NCBI GenBank assembly: GCA_903842575.1
Contig: CAIMMM010000172.1
Span: 1-53,850 of the forward strand
Origin: an uncultured Bacteroidota bacterium
GTDB taxonomy: Bacteria; Bacteroidota; Bacteroidia; Flavobacteriales; Flavobacteriaceae
Length of the DNA stretch: 53,850 nt
Direction of reading: 5' to 3'
Shown here: in pieces, positions 8,397 through 16,787 of the stretch
How the letters are laid out: every line of letters begins with the position of its first letter
Position numbering within the stretch: position 1 is the stretch's first letter
Notes under the pieces: model-generated
What the model saw: the letters and a program-made list of their open reading frames with translations, nothing else
What the model was told of the DNA's origin: nothing
Database searches by the model: none
Position numbers and translations under genes: made by a program

Positions 8397-8729
8397 CTAA
8401 TTTCCAAGATAGTCATGTATTCGTTCTTTCATTAAATCTTCATCTTGCAAAGCATCTAATCCAACAATACTAATAACCCAAATTATTAAGAGTATAAACA
8501 ATACGCCAAGTATAATGCCGATAATTGCTAATACACGACCGATATTTACAGTTTGATAATTGGTATACACTATGTCATTGCTTCGGTCTAAATTCATGTC
8601 TTTTTGAGCTAAAACTAGAGCAATAATACCAAAGATAATTCCAAAAATACCATAGCAAATACAGCTCACCACTGAAATAATTCCTAAAGCTAAAACTAAG
8701 TTGGCATTGGGTAATTTATTGTTTTCCAT
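8397..8729 (-). CDS. CCC-motif-type small membrane protein (variant C-I-C)
   Basis: 110 residues with two long hydrophobic segments (about 10-42 and 62-92). It resembles the Bacteroidetes 'CCC motif membrane protein' family (start MENNKLPNAxLVL), but the cysteine cluster reads C23-I-C25 here rather than CCC. The C-terminus is acidic (DALQDEDLMKERIHDYLGN). The function is unknown; an inner-membrane location is likely. It is monocistronic and convergent with the DUF5362 gene across a shared terminator. No exact -7 box is seen upstream. Confidence 0.72.
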   Translation of the reverse strand: MENNKLPNANLVLALGIISVVSCICYGIFGIIFGIIALVLAQKDMNLDRSNDIVYTNYQTVNIGRVLAIIGIILGVLFILLIIWVISIVGLDALQDEDLMKERIHDYLGN

Positions 8730-8863
8730 AATTGATTTATTGTTTAAAAATTAATAATTTTGTAAAAGTAAGAAACAACCATTATGATTGCATTTGTGAT
8801 GGTGATAAATATAACAATTTTACAAATAAATTTTGAAACTAAAACCAATTCATTAAAGTTTCT

Positions 8864-8871
8864 TAATTTTG
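8864..8871 (+). promoter_or_regulatory. -7 box of the small membrane protein/Smr operon
   Basis: TAATTTTG matches TAnnTTTG and ends 18 nt before the ATG at 8890. It covers the alternative TTG start at 8869, so that codon is excluded. Confidence 0.55.
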
Positions 8872-8889
8872 AATACCAAAAAAAATACT

Positions 8890-9084
8890 ATGAAGAAGTT
8901 TTTAATTCCCATTATGATTGTTGCTATTACAATTGCTTTTTATGAACAAAGTAAAGAGAAAGCTAATCTCTATATTGAGATACTAGCCATAGTAATCTTC
9001 ATGTATAGCATGTTGCGATTGAGCGCAAAAACACCTAGTAAAAATGACGATAATTTAGATGAAGATGATAACAAAAGGGGATAA
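8890..9084 (+). CDS. Small membrane protein, unknown function
   Basis: 64 residues from the ATG at 8890: MKKFLIPIMIVAITIAFYEQ, a second hydrophobic segment (about residues 24-38), then an acidic tail (NDDNLDEDDNKRG). Two short helices suggest an inner-membrane protein with its tail in the cytoplasm. The last 26 nt overlap the start of the Smr-domain gene in another frame, so the two are almost certainly translationally coupled. Neither a fold nor a function is recognisable. The frame stays open to a TTG at 8869, but that codon lies inside the -7 box. Confidence 0.65.
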   Translation: MKKFLIPIMIVAITIAFYEQSKEKANLYIEILAIVIFMYSMLRLSAKTPSKNDDNLDEDDNKRG

Positions 9085-9616
9085 GGTTTCTGTACTTGAC
9101 GAGGCTATTGACGGCATCGTTTTGGAGGTGAAAAATAAGGAGGTTACCATCGAAACCACAGAAGGTTTTACGATGACATATTTTGTCAACGAACTAATTA
9201 AAATTAACAATTCCAATGTTTTAACTGAAAATAACGGAAGTTTTAATTTACATAAAATAAAATTGGAAAAAGAAATTCCAAAACCACGAAGTTTTGTAAA
9301 AGAAAAGAAATCCAAGCATGAAAATCCGGTTCCGGAATTTGATTTACACATCGAAAAATTGGTCAAAAATTATAAAGGAATGAACAATTATGAGATACTC
9401 ACTTTGCAATCAGAAACGGCAAAAAGACACCTTGATTTTGCCATCAGAAATCGCATCCCCAAGATTGTTTTTATACATGGTGTTGGTGAAGGAATTCTAA
9501 AATCGGAGCTCGATTTTCTTCTTGGAAGATATGAAATGATAACTTTTCAAGATGCTAATTATCAAAAATATGGTCTTGGTGCTACTGAAATTTATTTTAA
9601 ACAAAATGTAAAATAA
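9059..9616 (+). CDS. DUF2027/Smr-domain protein (MutS2-like C-terminal nuclease domain)
   Basis: 185 residues. The N-terminal 60 residues form a small beta domain (GDKVSVLDEAIDGIVLEV, then FTMTYFVNELIKI) as in DUF2027. A basic linker leads to a C-terminal Smr domain with FDLHIEKL (about 98-105) and IHGVGEG (about 142-148), the two signature motifs of Smr endonuclease domains. Smr domains cleave or bind branched DNA or RNA at collided ribosomes in other bacteria; the role here is not known. The start may be ATG 9059 or ATG 9065 (MITKGDKV); both overlap the upstream gene. A strong terminator follows the stop directly. Confidence 0.85.
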   Translation: MKMITKGDKVSVLDEAIDGIVLEVKNKEVTIETTEGFTMTYFVNELIKINNSNVLTENNGSFNLHKIKLEKEIPKPRSFVKEKKSKHENPVPEFDLHIEKLVKNYKGMNNYEILTLQSETAKRHLDFAIRNRIPKIVFIHGVGEGILKSELDFLLGRYEMITFQDANYQKYGLGATEIYFKQNVK

Positions 9617-9662
9617 AAAAATATCCCATCTCTTTTTTTTCTAACAAGACGGGATATTTTTT
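9616..9662. terminator. Bidirectional terminator after the Smr gene
   Basis: AAAAAATATCCC (9616-9627) pairs with GGGATATTTTTT (9651-9662), a 12-bp stem with a 23-nt loop. It lies between the converging Smr (+) and lipoprotein (-) genes and starts at the last base of the Smr stop codon. Confidence 0.8.
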
Positions 9663-9674
9663 GGTTTAGGTAGT

Positions 9675-10634
9675 TTACAAACTCGTGTCAAAACTGCCAT
9701 AAAGAAAATCATCCCCCAAATAGAAATCACTATTTCCTTTTTTCATGGTTACTTTTTTCAAATGAACGGTATGTCGGAATGTATTAGGTCCGTTGGATGT
9801 TGTGGTCACTTCAATTGTGCCATCGGTGCCTTCAATACCATCAACGGCATTCCATTCTTGTGCTAATGTTGGAGTATTTGGGGTTGGTGACGTACAGAAA
9901 AATAAATCATTTATGGTACCATTGAATAATTTGTATGTCAATTTTTTGGTAGCGCTAACGGTTGCTGTTCTTGGTGTTACCGTTGCTTCGTTGGCAAAAA
10001 GTGTAGAAAAATTGTCCACATCTAGTACAAGTGATTCTCCTCCGCTAAAACTAAATATTCTATTATCACAACTACTTTTAGTTACTGCTTCTTCATCAAA
10101 TCCAAAAGGTAAACTACTAACGGATGTAGTATAATTTCCAAAAACGAAGGTTTCATAGAGCTGATCGCCACTAGGTTTTAGGAAAGTTACATTCTTTAAA
10201 ACAATATAATGTTTGTAACCTGTAATTTTAGTTGCATTGGTAATTGCATCAGTTGTTTTTATTGCTGTAGTTGTAATTTGAATCGTTCCCGATGTAGTAA
10301 TCCATTCTTCGGTAACATTGGGTGTAGCACTTGGAACTGTTGGACAAACATTTTCGGCACTCGCGGCGCTACTATAAAGTCTGTAAACTGCACGTTTTGT
10401 TGTGCTTATGGGTATTGTAGTTGGTATGTTTTCCAATGTTTCATCGTTTACAAAATCAGATGAAGGAATTTCTAAATAAAGAATTTCTGAATCTTTTACT
10501 TTGTAAATGACATCTTTACTAGTGCATTTTATAGCTGTAACATTAGCAAAATCAATAGATTCCACCGTTAAATTTCCGTCATCACAGGCATTTATCAATA
10601 ATAGTAAGCAAACTATACCTAAAAATCTTTTCAT
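9675..10634 (-). CDS. Lipoprotein with two related domains, unknown function
   Basis: 319 residues. The signal peptide ends in a lipobox, LLINA-C17, followed directly by DDG, an acidic start typical of surface-exported Bacteroidetes lipoproteins. The mature protein looks internally duplicated. The segment RAVYRLYSS...CPTVPSATPNVTEEWITTSGTI...YIVLKNVTF...FVFGNYTTS (about 80-170) is echoed by LTYKLFNG...CTSPTPNTPTLAQEWNAVDG...TVHLKKVTM...YGSFDTSL (about 230-319). Each copy carries a Cys before a Pro/Thr-rich turn. No enzyme motif is seen; a surface binding role would be a guess. It is monocistronic, with a -7 box 16 nt upstream. Confidence 0.78.
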   Translation of the reverse strand: MKRFLGIVCLLLLINACDDGNLTVESIDFANVTAIKCTSKDVIYKVKDSEILYLEIPSSDFVNDETLENIPTTIPISTTKRAVYRLYSSAASAENVCPTVPSATPNVTEEWITTSGTIQITTTAIKTTDAITNATKITGYKHYIVLKNVTFLKPSGDQLYETFVFGNYTTSVSSLPFGFDEEAVTKSSCDNRIFSFSGGESLVLDVDNFSTLFANEATVTPRTATVSATKKLTYKLFNGTINDLFFCTSPTPNTPTLAQEWNAVDGIEGTDGTIEVTTTSNGPNTFRHTVHLKKVTMKKGNSDFYLGDDFLYGSFDTSL

Positions 10635-10650
10635 TGTTCTAAATTTTGAA

Positions 10651-10658
10651 CAAAAATA
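10651..10658 (-). promoter_or_regulatory. -7 box of the two-domain lipoprotein gene
   Basis: The minus strand reads TATTTTTG, ending 16 nt before the ATG at 10634. Confidence 0.6.
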
Positions 10659-10711
10659 AGTTTTTTATACCAATACTACTTCTTTTGTGCTTTTTTTAGC
10701 ACTAGTAATTT

Positions 10712-10719
10712 TATATTTG
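10712..10719 (+). promoter_or_regulatory. -7 box of the cysteine desulfurase gene, 4 nt before the ATG
   Basis: TATATTTG, then CACT, then ATG at 10724. A TTG at 10685-10687 lies 24 nt upstream, slightly longer than the usual spacing to a -33 element. It predicts a leaderless or nearly leaderless mRNA. Confidence 0.68.
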
Positions 10720-10723
10720 CACT

Positions 10724-11845
10724 ATGAAAAAGATTTATCTCGATAATGCTGCTACAACCGCCATACGTCAAGAAGTTATTGACGAAATGGTGCAAGTCAT
10801 GCAAAACGATTTTGGGAATCCTTCGTCAATACACAGTTTTGGACGAAGTGCTAAGGCAATTTTGGAAACTTCGAGAAAAACTATTGCAAAATTATTGCAT
10901 TGCAATGCACAAGAAATTATATTCACTTCATCGGCCACTGAAGCTTCCAATTGGATTTTAAAAAGTGCCATTAAAGATTTTGCTTTTAAGCGAATCATAA
11001 CTAGTAGGGTGGAGCATCACGCTACTTTATACACGATTCTTGCATTGCAAATGGAATTCAATATACAAGTAGATTACGTATCTATTTTGCCCAATGGAAC
11101 CCTAGATTTTAATCATTTAGAAAAATTGCTTTCACAAGATGTCAAAACGTTAGTTTCTTTAATGCATGTTAATAACGAGACGGGGGTTGTTACAGCTATT
11201 GAAAAAGTGGGTAAATTGTGTCATGCTTGTAATGCATTATTTCATTGTGATGCGGTGCAAGCTGTTGGGAAAACGGAAATCAATTTGCATGAATTTCCAA
11301 TTGATTTTTTAGTAGCAAGTGCTCACAAATTTCATGGACCAAAAGGTGTTGGTTTTGCATATGTTAGAAAAAATTTGGTTTTGCAACCTATGATTTTTGG
11401 TGGTGAACAAGAAAAGGGATGGCGTGCCGGTACTGAAGCGTTGCATCAAATTGCGGGAATGGCAAAAGCTTTGGAGTTGTCCTATCAAAATCTAGATACA
11501 GAAAGAAATTATATTTCCGATTTAAAAGAATACTGTTTACAAAAACTAACTGCCGAGTTTCCAACTTTAAATGTAAATGGGTCTCCTACTTTATACAATA
11601 TCATCAACATCCTTTTGCCTTTTTCGGAAGCCAAAACTGCCATGATTTTATTCAATCTTGATATGAAAGGTATCGCTGTGTCAAGAGGGAGTGCTTGTCA
11701 AAGCGGCAGTATTAAGCCCTCTCATGTCTTGGTAGAAATGCTTTCTGAAGAAGATTTGAAAAAACCAAGTTTGCGTATTTCATTTAGTCATTACAATACC
11801 AAAGAAGATATTGACACCTTAATTATTGCCTTAAAGGCTATTTAA
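10724..11845 (+). CDS. Cysteine desulfurase family protein (NifS/IscS-like)
   Basis: 373 residues, a PLP fold-type I enzyme. The start MKKIYLDNAATT is classical. The PLP lysine is K202 in SAHKFHGPKG, the cofactor-stacking histidine region is RVEHHA (95-100), and the catalytic cysteine is C325 in SRGSACQSG. It removes sulfur from cysteine as a persulfide for Fe-S cluster or thio-cofactor synthesis. It is shorter than SufS and closer to the NifS/IscS class. No scaffold gene (iscU, sufU) is adjacent, so the sulfur acceptor is unknown. It converges on mlaD, with 7 nt between stops. Confidence 0.92.
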   Translation: MKKIYLDNAATTAIRQEVIDEMVQVMQNDFGNPSSIHSFGRSAKAILETSRKTIAKLLHCNAQEIIFTSSATEASNWILKSAIKDFAFKRIITSRVEHHATLYTILALQMEFNIQVDYVSILPNGTLDFNHLEKLLSQDVKTLVSLMHVNNETGVVTAIEKVGKLCHACNALFHCDAVQAVGKTEINLHEFPIDFLVASAHKFHGPKGVGFAYVRKNLVLQPMIFGGEQEKGWRAGTEALHQIAGMAKALELSYQNLDTERNYISDLKEYCLQKLTAEFPTLNVNGSPTLYNIINILLPFSEAKTAMILFNLDMKGIAVSRGSACQSGSIKPSHVLVEMLSEEDLKKPSLRISFSHYNTKEDIDTLIIALKAI

Positions 11846-11852
11846 TTGTTTT

Positions 11853-12839
11853 TTATTTCGCAGTCTCCTTCGCCTTTTTAGCTTTTTCCTTTTCTTGTTT
11901 TTTGAAATAACCCCGAAAGAAAAAGTTATGTTTTAAAGCTTCCAGGTTTTCATTTAGTTTGCTACTGGCTTGGTTAATGTTGGTCATAGTAGAATCTATT
12001 TGTTTAACCAATTTAGGGTCATTAGATAAATAATTAATAGCCCCTTTACCTTCTTTCATATTGGTGATAGTACTGTTTAAATTGACCACTACTTTATCAA
12101 TTTGATTACTTGATTTCTCTAAATTAATTATTATTTTTTTAATATTTCGAGCAACGGTAGTATCTTTCAAAACACCGATAACATTGTCTTTATTATCTAA
12201 TTGAATAATTATTTTATTCAAACTAGTTACCGATTCGGAAGTTCCTTTGCTGGTGACTTTTAAGTAGTAGATGGTTTTTTTGATGTCTTCACTCAAAACA
12301 GAATCCTTTAATAGCATTCCTATCGTTCCTTTTCCATCATTAATTTGATCGGTTATTTTAATTAAATTGGCAGTTACAACTTTGGTATTGTCGCTTGTCT
12401 TACTTAAAGTTTTTAGGATGTCATCGGTCATTATTCTTTTTTCAGACTGAATTATATCACCTTCTTTAACATGTTGATTAGATAGTTTTCCAGGTATTAT
12501 ATTTACAATCATGTTTCCTACTAAACCATCGGACCCAATCGAAGCTACTGCGTCTTTCTTGATGTGATGGATAGCACTTTCTTCTATCATCATGGCTACT
12601 TTAATCGAGGAATCGTTTACGATCTCAATATTTTTTACTGTCCCAACATTGATTCCCGAAAAACGCACGTTATTGCCAATTTGTAATCCGTTGATGTTCT
12701 TGAATTGAGCACTAATGGTAGCTGTTTTATTAAACATATTTTGCTTGTTGCCAATAAAATATACGGTTAATATAAAAAAGAGGGAACCTAGGATAACGAA
12801 AATGCCGAGACGAATTTTTTGATTAGTTGTTTTTTCCAT
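11853..12839 (-). CDS. mlaD: MlaD-family MCE lipid-transport protein
   Basis: 328 residues. It has an N-terminal membrane anchor (about 9-28, IRLGIFVILGSLFFILTVYF), then an MCE domain (about 38-115; FKNINGLQIGNNVRFSGINVG is the typical opening). A long helical, Asn/Lys/Ser-rich tail (about 145-310) contains repeated IxDxI and NLxxxxxQIDK heptads. The end is very basic (KKQEKEKAKKAKETAK). MlaD rings bind lipid in the periplasm between the MlaFE transporter and the outer membrane. It is the last gene of the mlaE-mlaF-mlaD operon, 8 nt after mlaF. No mlaC or mlaB is present, which is normal for this phylum. Confidence 0.92.
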   Translation of the reverse strand: MEKTTNQKIRLGIFVILGSLFFILTVYFIGNKQNMFNKTATISAQFKNINGLQIGNNVRFSGINVGTVKNIEIVNDSSIKVAMMIEESAIHHIKKDAVASIGSDGLVGNMIVNIIPGKLSNQHVKEGDIIQSEKRIMTDDILKTLSKTSDNTKVVTANLIKITDQINDGKGTIGMLLKDSVLSEDIKKTIYYLKVTSKGTSESVTSLNKIIIQLDNKDNVIGVLKDTTVARNIKKIIINLEKSSNQIDKVVVNLNSTITNMKEGKGAINYLSNDPKLVKQIDSTMTNINQASSKLNENLEALKHNFFFRGYFKKQEKEKAKKAKETAK

Positions 12840-12847
12840 TGCTATAG

Positions 12848-13597
12848 TTATTTAAAAAAGGCTTCTATTTTTGGGTCTTTTGATGCTGCTAATTCCTCAA
12901 AAGTTCCTTCGGCATAATTGATCCCATCAATTAATAAAATCATGCGATTGGCTATTACTCTTGCGCAATCTATATCGTGTGTTATAATAATTGAGGAGGT
13001 TTTATATTTTTCTTGAATTGATTTCATTAGTAATATAATTTCTTTAGAAGTAATGGGGTCTAAACCCGTTGTAGGTTCATCATACAAAATAATTTTGGGT
13101 TGCAAAATTAATGTTCTAGCCAAAGCTATTCTCCGTTTCATACCGCCAGAGAGTTCATTGGGCATCAAATTAATGCTGCTTTCCAGTCCAACATTTCTTA
13201 ATGCTTCCATTACCATTGGGGTAGTGTCTTCTATTTCACCAAATTTTTTTGTATGTCTTCGCAAAGGAAATTCTAAATTTTCCCTAACCGACATCGAATC
13301 ATATAAGGCACTTCCTTGAAAAAGAAAACCAACTTCCGTTCTAATTTCGTCTAATTCTTCCTGATTTACATTGGATAAGTCTTTATCCATAATAATTATT
13401 GTTCCGCTATCAAATTCTTCAAGACCAATTAAGCATTTAATCATAACCGATTTTCCTGAACCTGATTTCCCCATTACTACAAGGTTTTCCCCTTCAATCA
13501 AATCCAAATGAAAACCATCTAAAACATGATTCTCCCCAAAGGACTTATATAAGTCTTTTATTTCTATAATTGGTTTCAGATTCGTTTTTGTGGTCAT
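12848..13597 (-). CDS. mlaF: MlaF-type ABC transporter ATP-binding protein
   Basis: 249 residues, a complete ABC ATPase. Walker A is GKSGSGKS (43-50), the Q-loop lies near FLFQGS (91-96), the signature is LSGGMKRR (149-156), Walker B is IILYDE (169-174), and the H-loop is in ITHD. The LSGGM signature is characteristic of the Mla/Mkl lipid importers rather than general ABC proteins. It powers lipid movement with MlaE and MlaD at the inner membrane. It overlaps the mlaE gene by 4 nt (ATGA), so translation is coupled. Confidence 0.94.
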   Translation of the reverse strand: MTTKTNLKPIIEIKDLYKSFGENHVLDGFHLDLIEGENLVVMGKSGSGKSVMIKCLIGLEEFDSGTIIIMDKDLSNVNQEELDEIRTEVGFLFQGSALYDSMSVRENLEFPLRRHTKKFGEIEDTTPMVMEALRNVGLESSINLMPNELSGGMKRRIALARTLILQPKIILYDEPTTGLDPITSKEIILLMKSIQEKYKTSSIIITHDIDCARVIANRMILLIDGINYAEGTFEELAASKDPKIEAFFK

Positions 13598-14376
13598 AAA
13601 TCGTAAAAAATATTGGTTACAAAAACAGCAACAAAATCTATAATAAATAACAACATAGAGGTATAAACAACGGCGGCATTAGCAGCATTACCAACTCCGG
13701 CCGTTCCCTTTTTACAATTATATCCTTTAAAACAGCCTACCAAACCAATAGCAAAACCAAAAAAGAAACTTTTAATTGTGGAAGGGATAACATCGCTAAA
13801 CTCCAATATATTAACCACCTTATTCATGTATAAAACAAAAGAAACATCGCCTTTTAAATATTCTATTAGAGAAGATCCATAAATAGCGATTACATCACCA
13901 AAGAAAACCAAAATGGGAAGCATTAAAGTGGTTGCCATAATTCGGGTTACCACTAAGTATTTATAGGGATTTGTACCCGAAACTTCCATGGCATCAATTT
14001 GTTCGGTAACGCGCATAGAACCCAATTCGGCTCCAATTCCCGAACCAATTCTGCCAGCGCAAATTAAAGCCGTGATAATGGGGCCAATCTCTCGTATTAT
14101 GGACACACTCACCATGGCAGGAATCCATGATGCTGCACCAAAATTTTCTAAAGTAGGTCGGGATTGCAGGGTAAAAACTAAACCAATAATAAATCCGGTA
14201 ACGCCAACAAGCAATAAAGAGCGGTTGCCCATATAAAAACATTGACGGAGAAACTCCTTAAATTCAAAGGGACGTTTAAATATTTCTTTGAAAAAGCGCC
14301 CTCCAAAATAGGAGAGTTCACCTACTTCTATGAAGAAGGGCTGAACCAATTCCGGTAATTTTAAGTTTACCTTCAT
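13594..14376 (-). CDS. mlaE: MlaE-type ABC transporter permease
   Basis: About 260 residues, five to six membrane segments. The conserved MlaE core is clear: GNRSLLLVGVTGFIIGLVF, then IREIGPIITALICAGRIG and GAELGSMRVTEQIDAMEVSG. The N-terminal amphipathic stretch (LVQPFFIEVGELSYFGGRFF) is also typical. It forms the membrane part of the lipid transporter. I chose the ATG at 14376; the frame also has a TTG at 14397 that would add seven residues. A perfect -7 box at 14414-14421 serves either start. First gene of the operon mlaE-mlaF-mlaD. Confidence 0.92.
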   Translation of the reverse strand: MKVNLKLPELVQPFFIEVGELSYFGGRFFKEIFKRPFEFKEFLRQCFYMGNRSLLLVGVTGFIIGLVFTLQSRPTLENFGAASWIPAMVSVSIIREIGPIITALICAGRIGSGIGAELGSMRVTEQIDAMEVSGTNPYKYLVVTRIMATTLMLPILVFFGDVIAIYGSSLIEYLKGDVSFVLYMNKVVNILEFSDVIPSTIKSFFFGFAIGLVGCFKGYNCKKGTAGVGNAANAAVVYTSMLLFIIDFVAVFVTNIFYDL

Positions 14377-14413
14377 TTTTTGACGTATTGGTTTCAAAAT
14401 GAAACGGTTTACC

Positions 14414-14421
14414 CAAATTTA
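14414..14421 (-). promoter_or_regulatory. -7 box of the mlaEFD operon
   Basis: The minus strand reads TAAATTTG, 37 nt before the ATG at 14376 and 16 nt before the alternative TTG at 14397. Confidence 0.58.
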
Positions 14422-14486
14422 CGAATATTTATTCGTTTTTAAAGCTTATGTTTTAAAAATTGTAATAATTTTATTGTATATACTAT

Positions 14487-16706
14487 TTAAAACTTAACCG
14501 TTATCGTTTTCGATTCTCCGTTTCGTTTAAAAGTTACAGGTAGTTCATCACCGGGATTAATTTTCCCTAAACATTCCATATAGCTATAAACTTCTTTGAC
14601 TTCGCAAGTGCCAATTTTAGTAATAATATCCCCTTCTTTAATTCCAGCTAAATCTGCGGGTCTTCCTTCTGTGACTCCATCAATATGTAACCCGTCGCCA
14701 TGATCGGTATAATCTGGCATCACCCCTAAAGTCACTTTGTATTTAGCGCGTGTTTTTTCAGCATTCATTTTGGTTTTTGTAAATACAACGCTTTCTTGAT
14801 TGCTAATATCACTGAGCACTCTAAAGGCATAATCCGTACAGTTTTTCACACCGTAATAATTAATTTTATCTTCATCATCGGATGGTTTGTGATAATCGGT
14901 ATGTGTACCTGTAAAGAAAAACAACACGGGAATTTCTTTTAAGTAAAAGGAAGTGTGGTCTGACGGTCCAATACCGCTTTGGTCTAGCGTGATGTTAAAT
15001 CCTGCGGGCTTGTCTTTTTCAATCAAATCGGCAAATGTTGGACTTGAGCCAACACCTCCAACAGTCATTTCTTTTTTATCATTTAGTCGACCAATCATAT
15101 CCATATTGAGCATGGTAATTACGTTTGGGTACTTTGTTTTAATAGTTTCAGCCAATTTTTTAGAGCCAATTAGCCCGTCTTCTTCACCAGAAAACAAAGC
15201 AAAAACGTAATTGACTTTTTCCACCGTTTTATTTTGTGAAAACATTCTAGCTAATTCTAAAACACCTGCTACGCCCGAGGCATTGTCATCGGCGCCATTG
15301 TGAATTTCACCTTTTGAATTAGCTTTCGTGGAGTTGTTGTGTTCGTTCAAACCTAAATGATCATAATGTGCCCCAACAACAATTGTTTTGGATGCTTTAT
15401 TATCAAGGTAAGCAATAACATTGTGACCGGTATTATCGCTAACTTCTAATGAATCGTGTGGATTTAATTTTAGTTTATAGGTAAACTCTTGAAGGTAATT
15501 GTCTTTTTCAAATGGCTTTAAATTTAATGCTTTCAATTGTTTTATTAAATAATCGGACGCTATTTTTTCTTCTTTGGAACCGGTTAATCTTCCTTTTAAT
15601 GCATCGGAAGCCAAATAGGAAATGTGCTTTTTAAGTTCAGTAGGCTGTACATATTCGGCATCATCTGTATCTACCCAATCTGCAATAAAGACATTGGTTT
15701 CACGTGCTTTATCTTGTTGTCGATTACTTGAAAACACCAATTTTTTTCCGTCGGGAGAGAACATTGGAAACGCATTGAATTCACTTTGATAGGTAATTTG
15801 TTTTAGGTTTTCTCCATTCAAATCAATCATGTACAATTGAAAATCGTAACCATGAGTGGAATGATGATTGGATGAAAAGATAATTTTTTTGCCAGAAGGA
15901 AGGAAGTAAGGCGCCCAATTGGCTTTGCCAAGGTGTGTTATTTGTTTTAGATCACTTCCGTCAATATTGCAGGTGTAGATTTCCATTTCTGTTGGCGCTA
16001 CCACATTGTCTTTCAAAAGGGCTTTGTAATCGGTGATTTCCGCTTCTGTTTTTGGACGTGATGAGCGAAACACTAATTTTTTGCTATCGGGAGAAAAGAA
16101 ACTCCCACCGTCATAACCCAATCCAAAAGTGATTTGTTTGACATGACTTCCATCAATATCCATAGTGTACAATTCTAAATCGCCACTTCGGATACTAGTG
16201 AAAGAGATTTTTTTACCATCAGGAGAAACTACTGCTTCGGCATCATAACCGGGAGAGTTTGTTAGTTTCTTTACAATTTTTCCATTTAAATCAGCGATAT
16301 AAATATCAAAATCAGGGTAAACTGCCCATAGATATTTCCCATCATGAGGTTTTGGTGGAGGAGGACACGTTTCATTTCCTTCATGTGTAGAAGCATATAA
16401 AATGTGTTTCCCATCGGGCATAAAGTAAGAACAAGTGGTTCTTCCTTTTCCGTTGGAAATGGGTTTTAAACTGGTAGTCGAAATCTCTTTTTCCTGAAGA
16501 TCCAGCATGTAAATTTGGTCACAATGCATTCCCATGGCCGGATTATTAACTTGCAGCGTTAAATGTTTGCTATCTGGACTAAAATACGCTTCGGCATTAT
16601 CGCCACCAAAGGTTAGTTTTTTTATATTTTTTAAATTGCTTTCTTGCGCTACCGCAACGATTGTTGCTATTGAAAAGAGGAGTGAGAATTTGCTAATTGA
16701 ATTCAT
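14487..16706 (-). CDS. Secreted WD40-like propeller / M28 peptidase / PDZ protein
   Basis: 739 residues with a signal peptide (1-20). Residues about 25-345 carry six or seven TolB/PD40-type propeller blades, each with an FSPDGKK-like turn (for example 42-47, 160-165, 204-209, 317-322). Residues about 355-640 form an M28 metallopeptidase with a likely two-zinc site: AHYDH (446-450), GADDNASG (471-478), SGEED (506-510), NMDMIG (534-539) and DYHKPSD (604-610). Residues about 655-739 form a PDZ domain (GRPADLAGIKEGD). M28 enzymes are aminopeptidases or carboxypeptidases. The propeller may gate substrates, as in tricorn-like proteases (inference). It is monocistronic, with a -7 box 20 nt upstream. 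Confidence 0.9.
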   Translation of the reverse strand: MNSISKFSLLFSIATIVAVAQESNLKNIKKLTFGGDNAEAYFSPDSKHLTLQVNNPAMGMHCDQIYMLDLQEKEISTTSLKPISNGKGRTTCSYFMPDGKHILYASTHEGNETCPPPPKPHDGKYLWAVYPDFDIYIADLNGKIVKKLTNSPGYDAEAVVSPDGKKISFTSIRSGDLELYTMDIDGSHVKQITFGLGYDGGSFFSPDSKKLVFRSSRPKTEAEITDYKALLKDNVVAPTEMEIYTCNIDGSDLKQITHLGKANWAPYFLPSGKKIIFSSNHHSTHGYDFQLYMIDLNGENLKQITYQSEFNAFPMFSPDGKKLVFSSNRQQDKARETNVFIADWVDTDDAEYVQPTELKKHISYLASDALKGRLTGSKEEKIASDYLIKQLKALNLKPFEKDNYLQEFTYKLKLNPHDSLEVSDNTGHNVIAYLDNKASKTIVVGAHYDHLGLNEHNNSTKANSKGEIHNGADDNASGVAGVLELARMFSQNKTVEKVNYVFALFSGEEDGLIGSKKLAETIKTKYPNVITMLNMDMIGRLNDKKEMTVGGVGSSPTFADLIEKDKPAGFNITLDQSGIGPSDHTSFYLKEIPVLFFFTGTHTDYHKPSDDEDKINYYGVKNCTDYAFRVLSDISNQESVVFTKTKMNAEKTRAKYKVTLGVMPDYTDHGDGLHIDGVTEGRPADLAGIKEGDIITKIGTCEVKEVYSYMECLGKINPGDELPVTFKRNGESKTITVKF

Positions 16707-16726
16707 GTATTTAAATATTTGAAGTG

Positions 16727-16734
16727 CAAAAATA
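16727..16734 (-). promoter_or_regulatory. -7 box of the M28 peptidase gene
   Basis: The minus strand reads TATTTTTG, ending 20 nt before the ATG at 16706. Confidence 0.58.
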
Positions 16735-16787
16735 CTAAAATGGAATGACTTTAGGAACTTGATATTATGTTAAGTATTTTATAAAAA

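Noticed and set aside
11853..14397. A new envelope transport system at mlaE-F-D
   Set aside because: All three genes match the known Mla/MCE lipid-transport families, and lack of mlaB/mlaC is common in Bacteroidetes.
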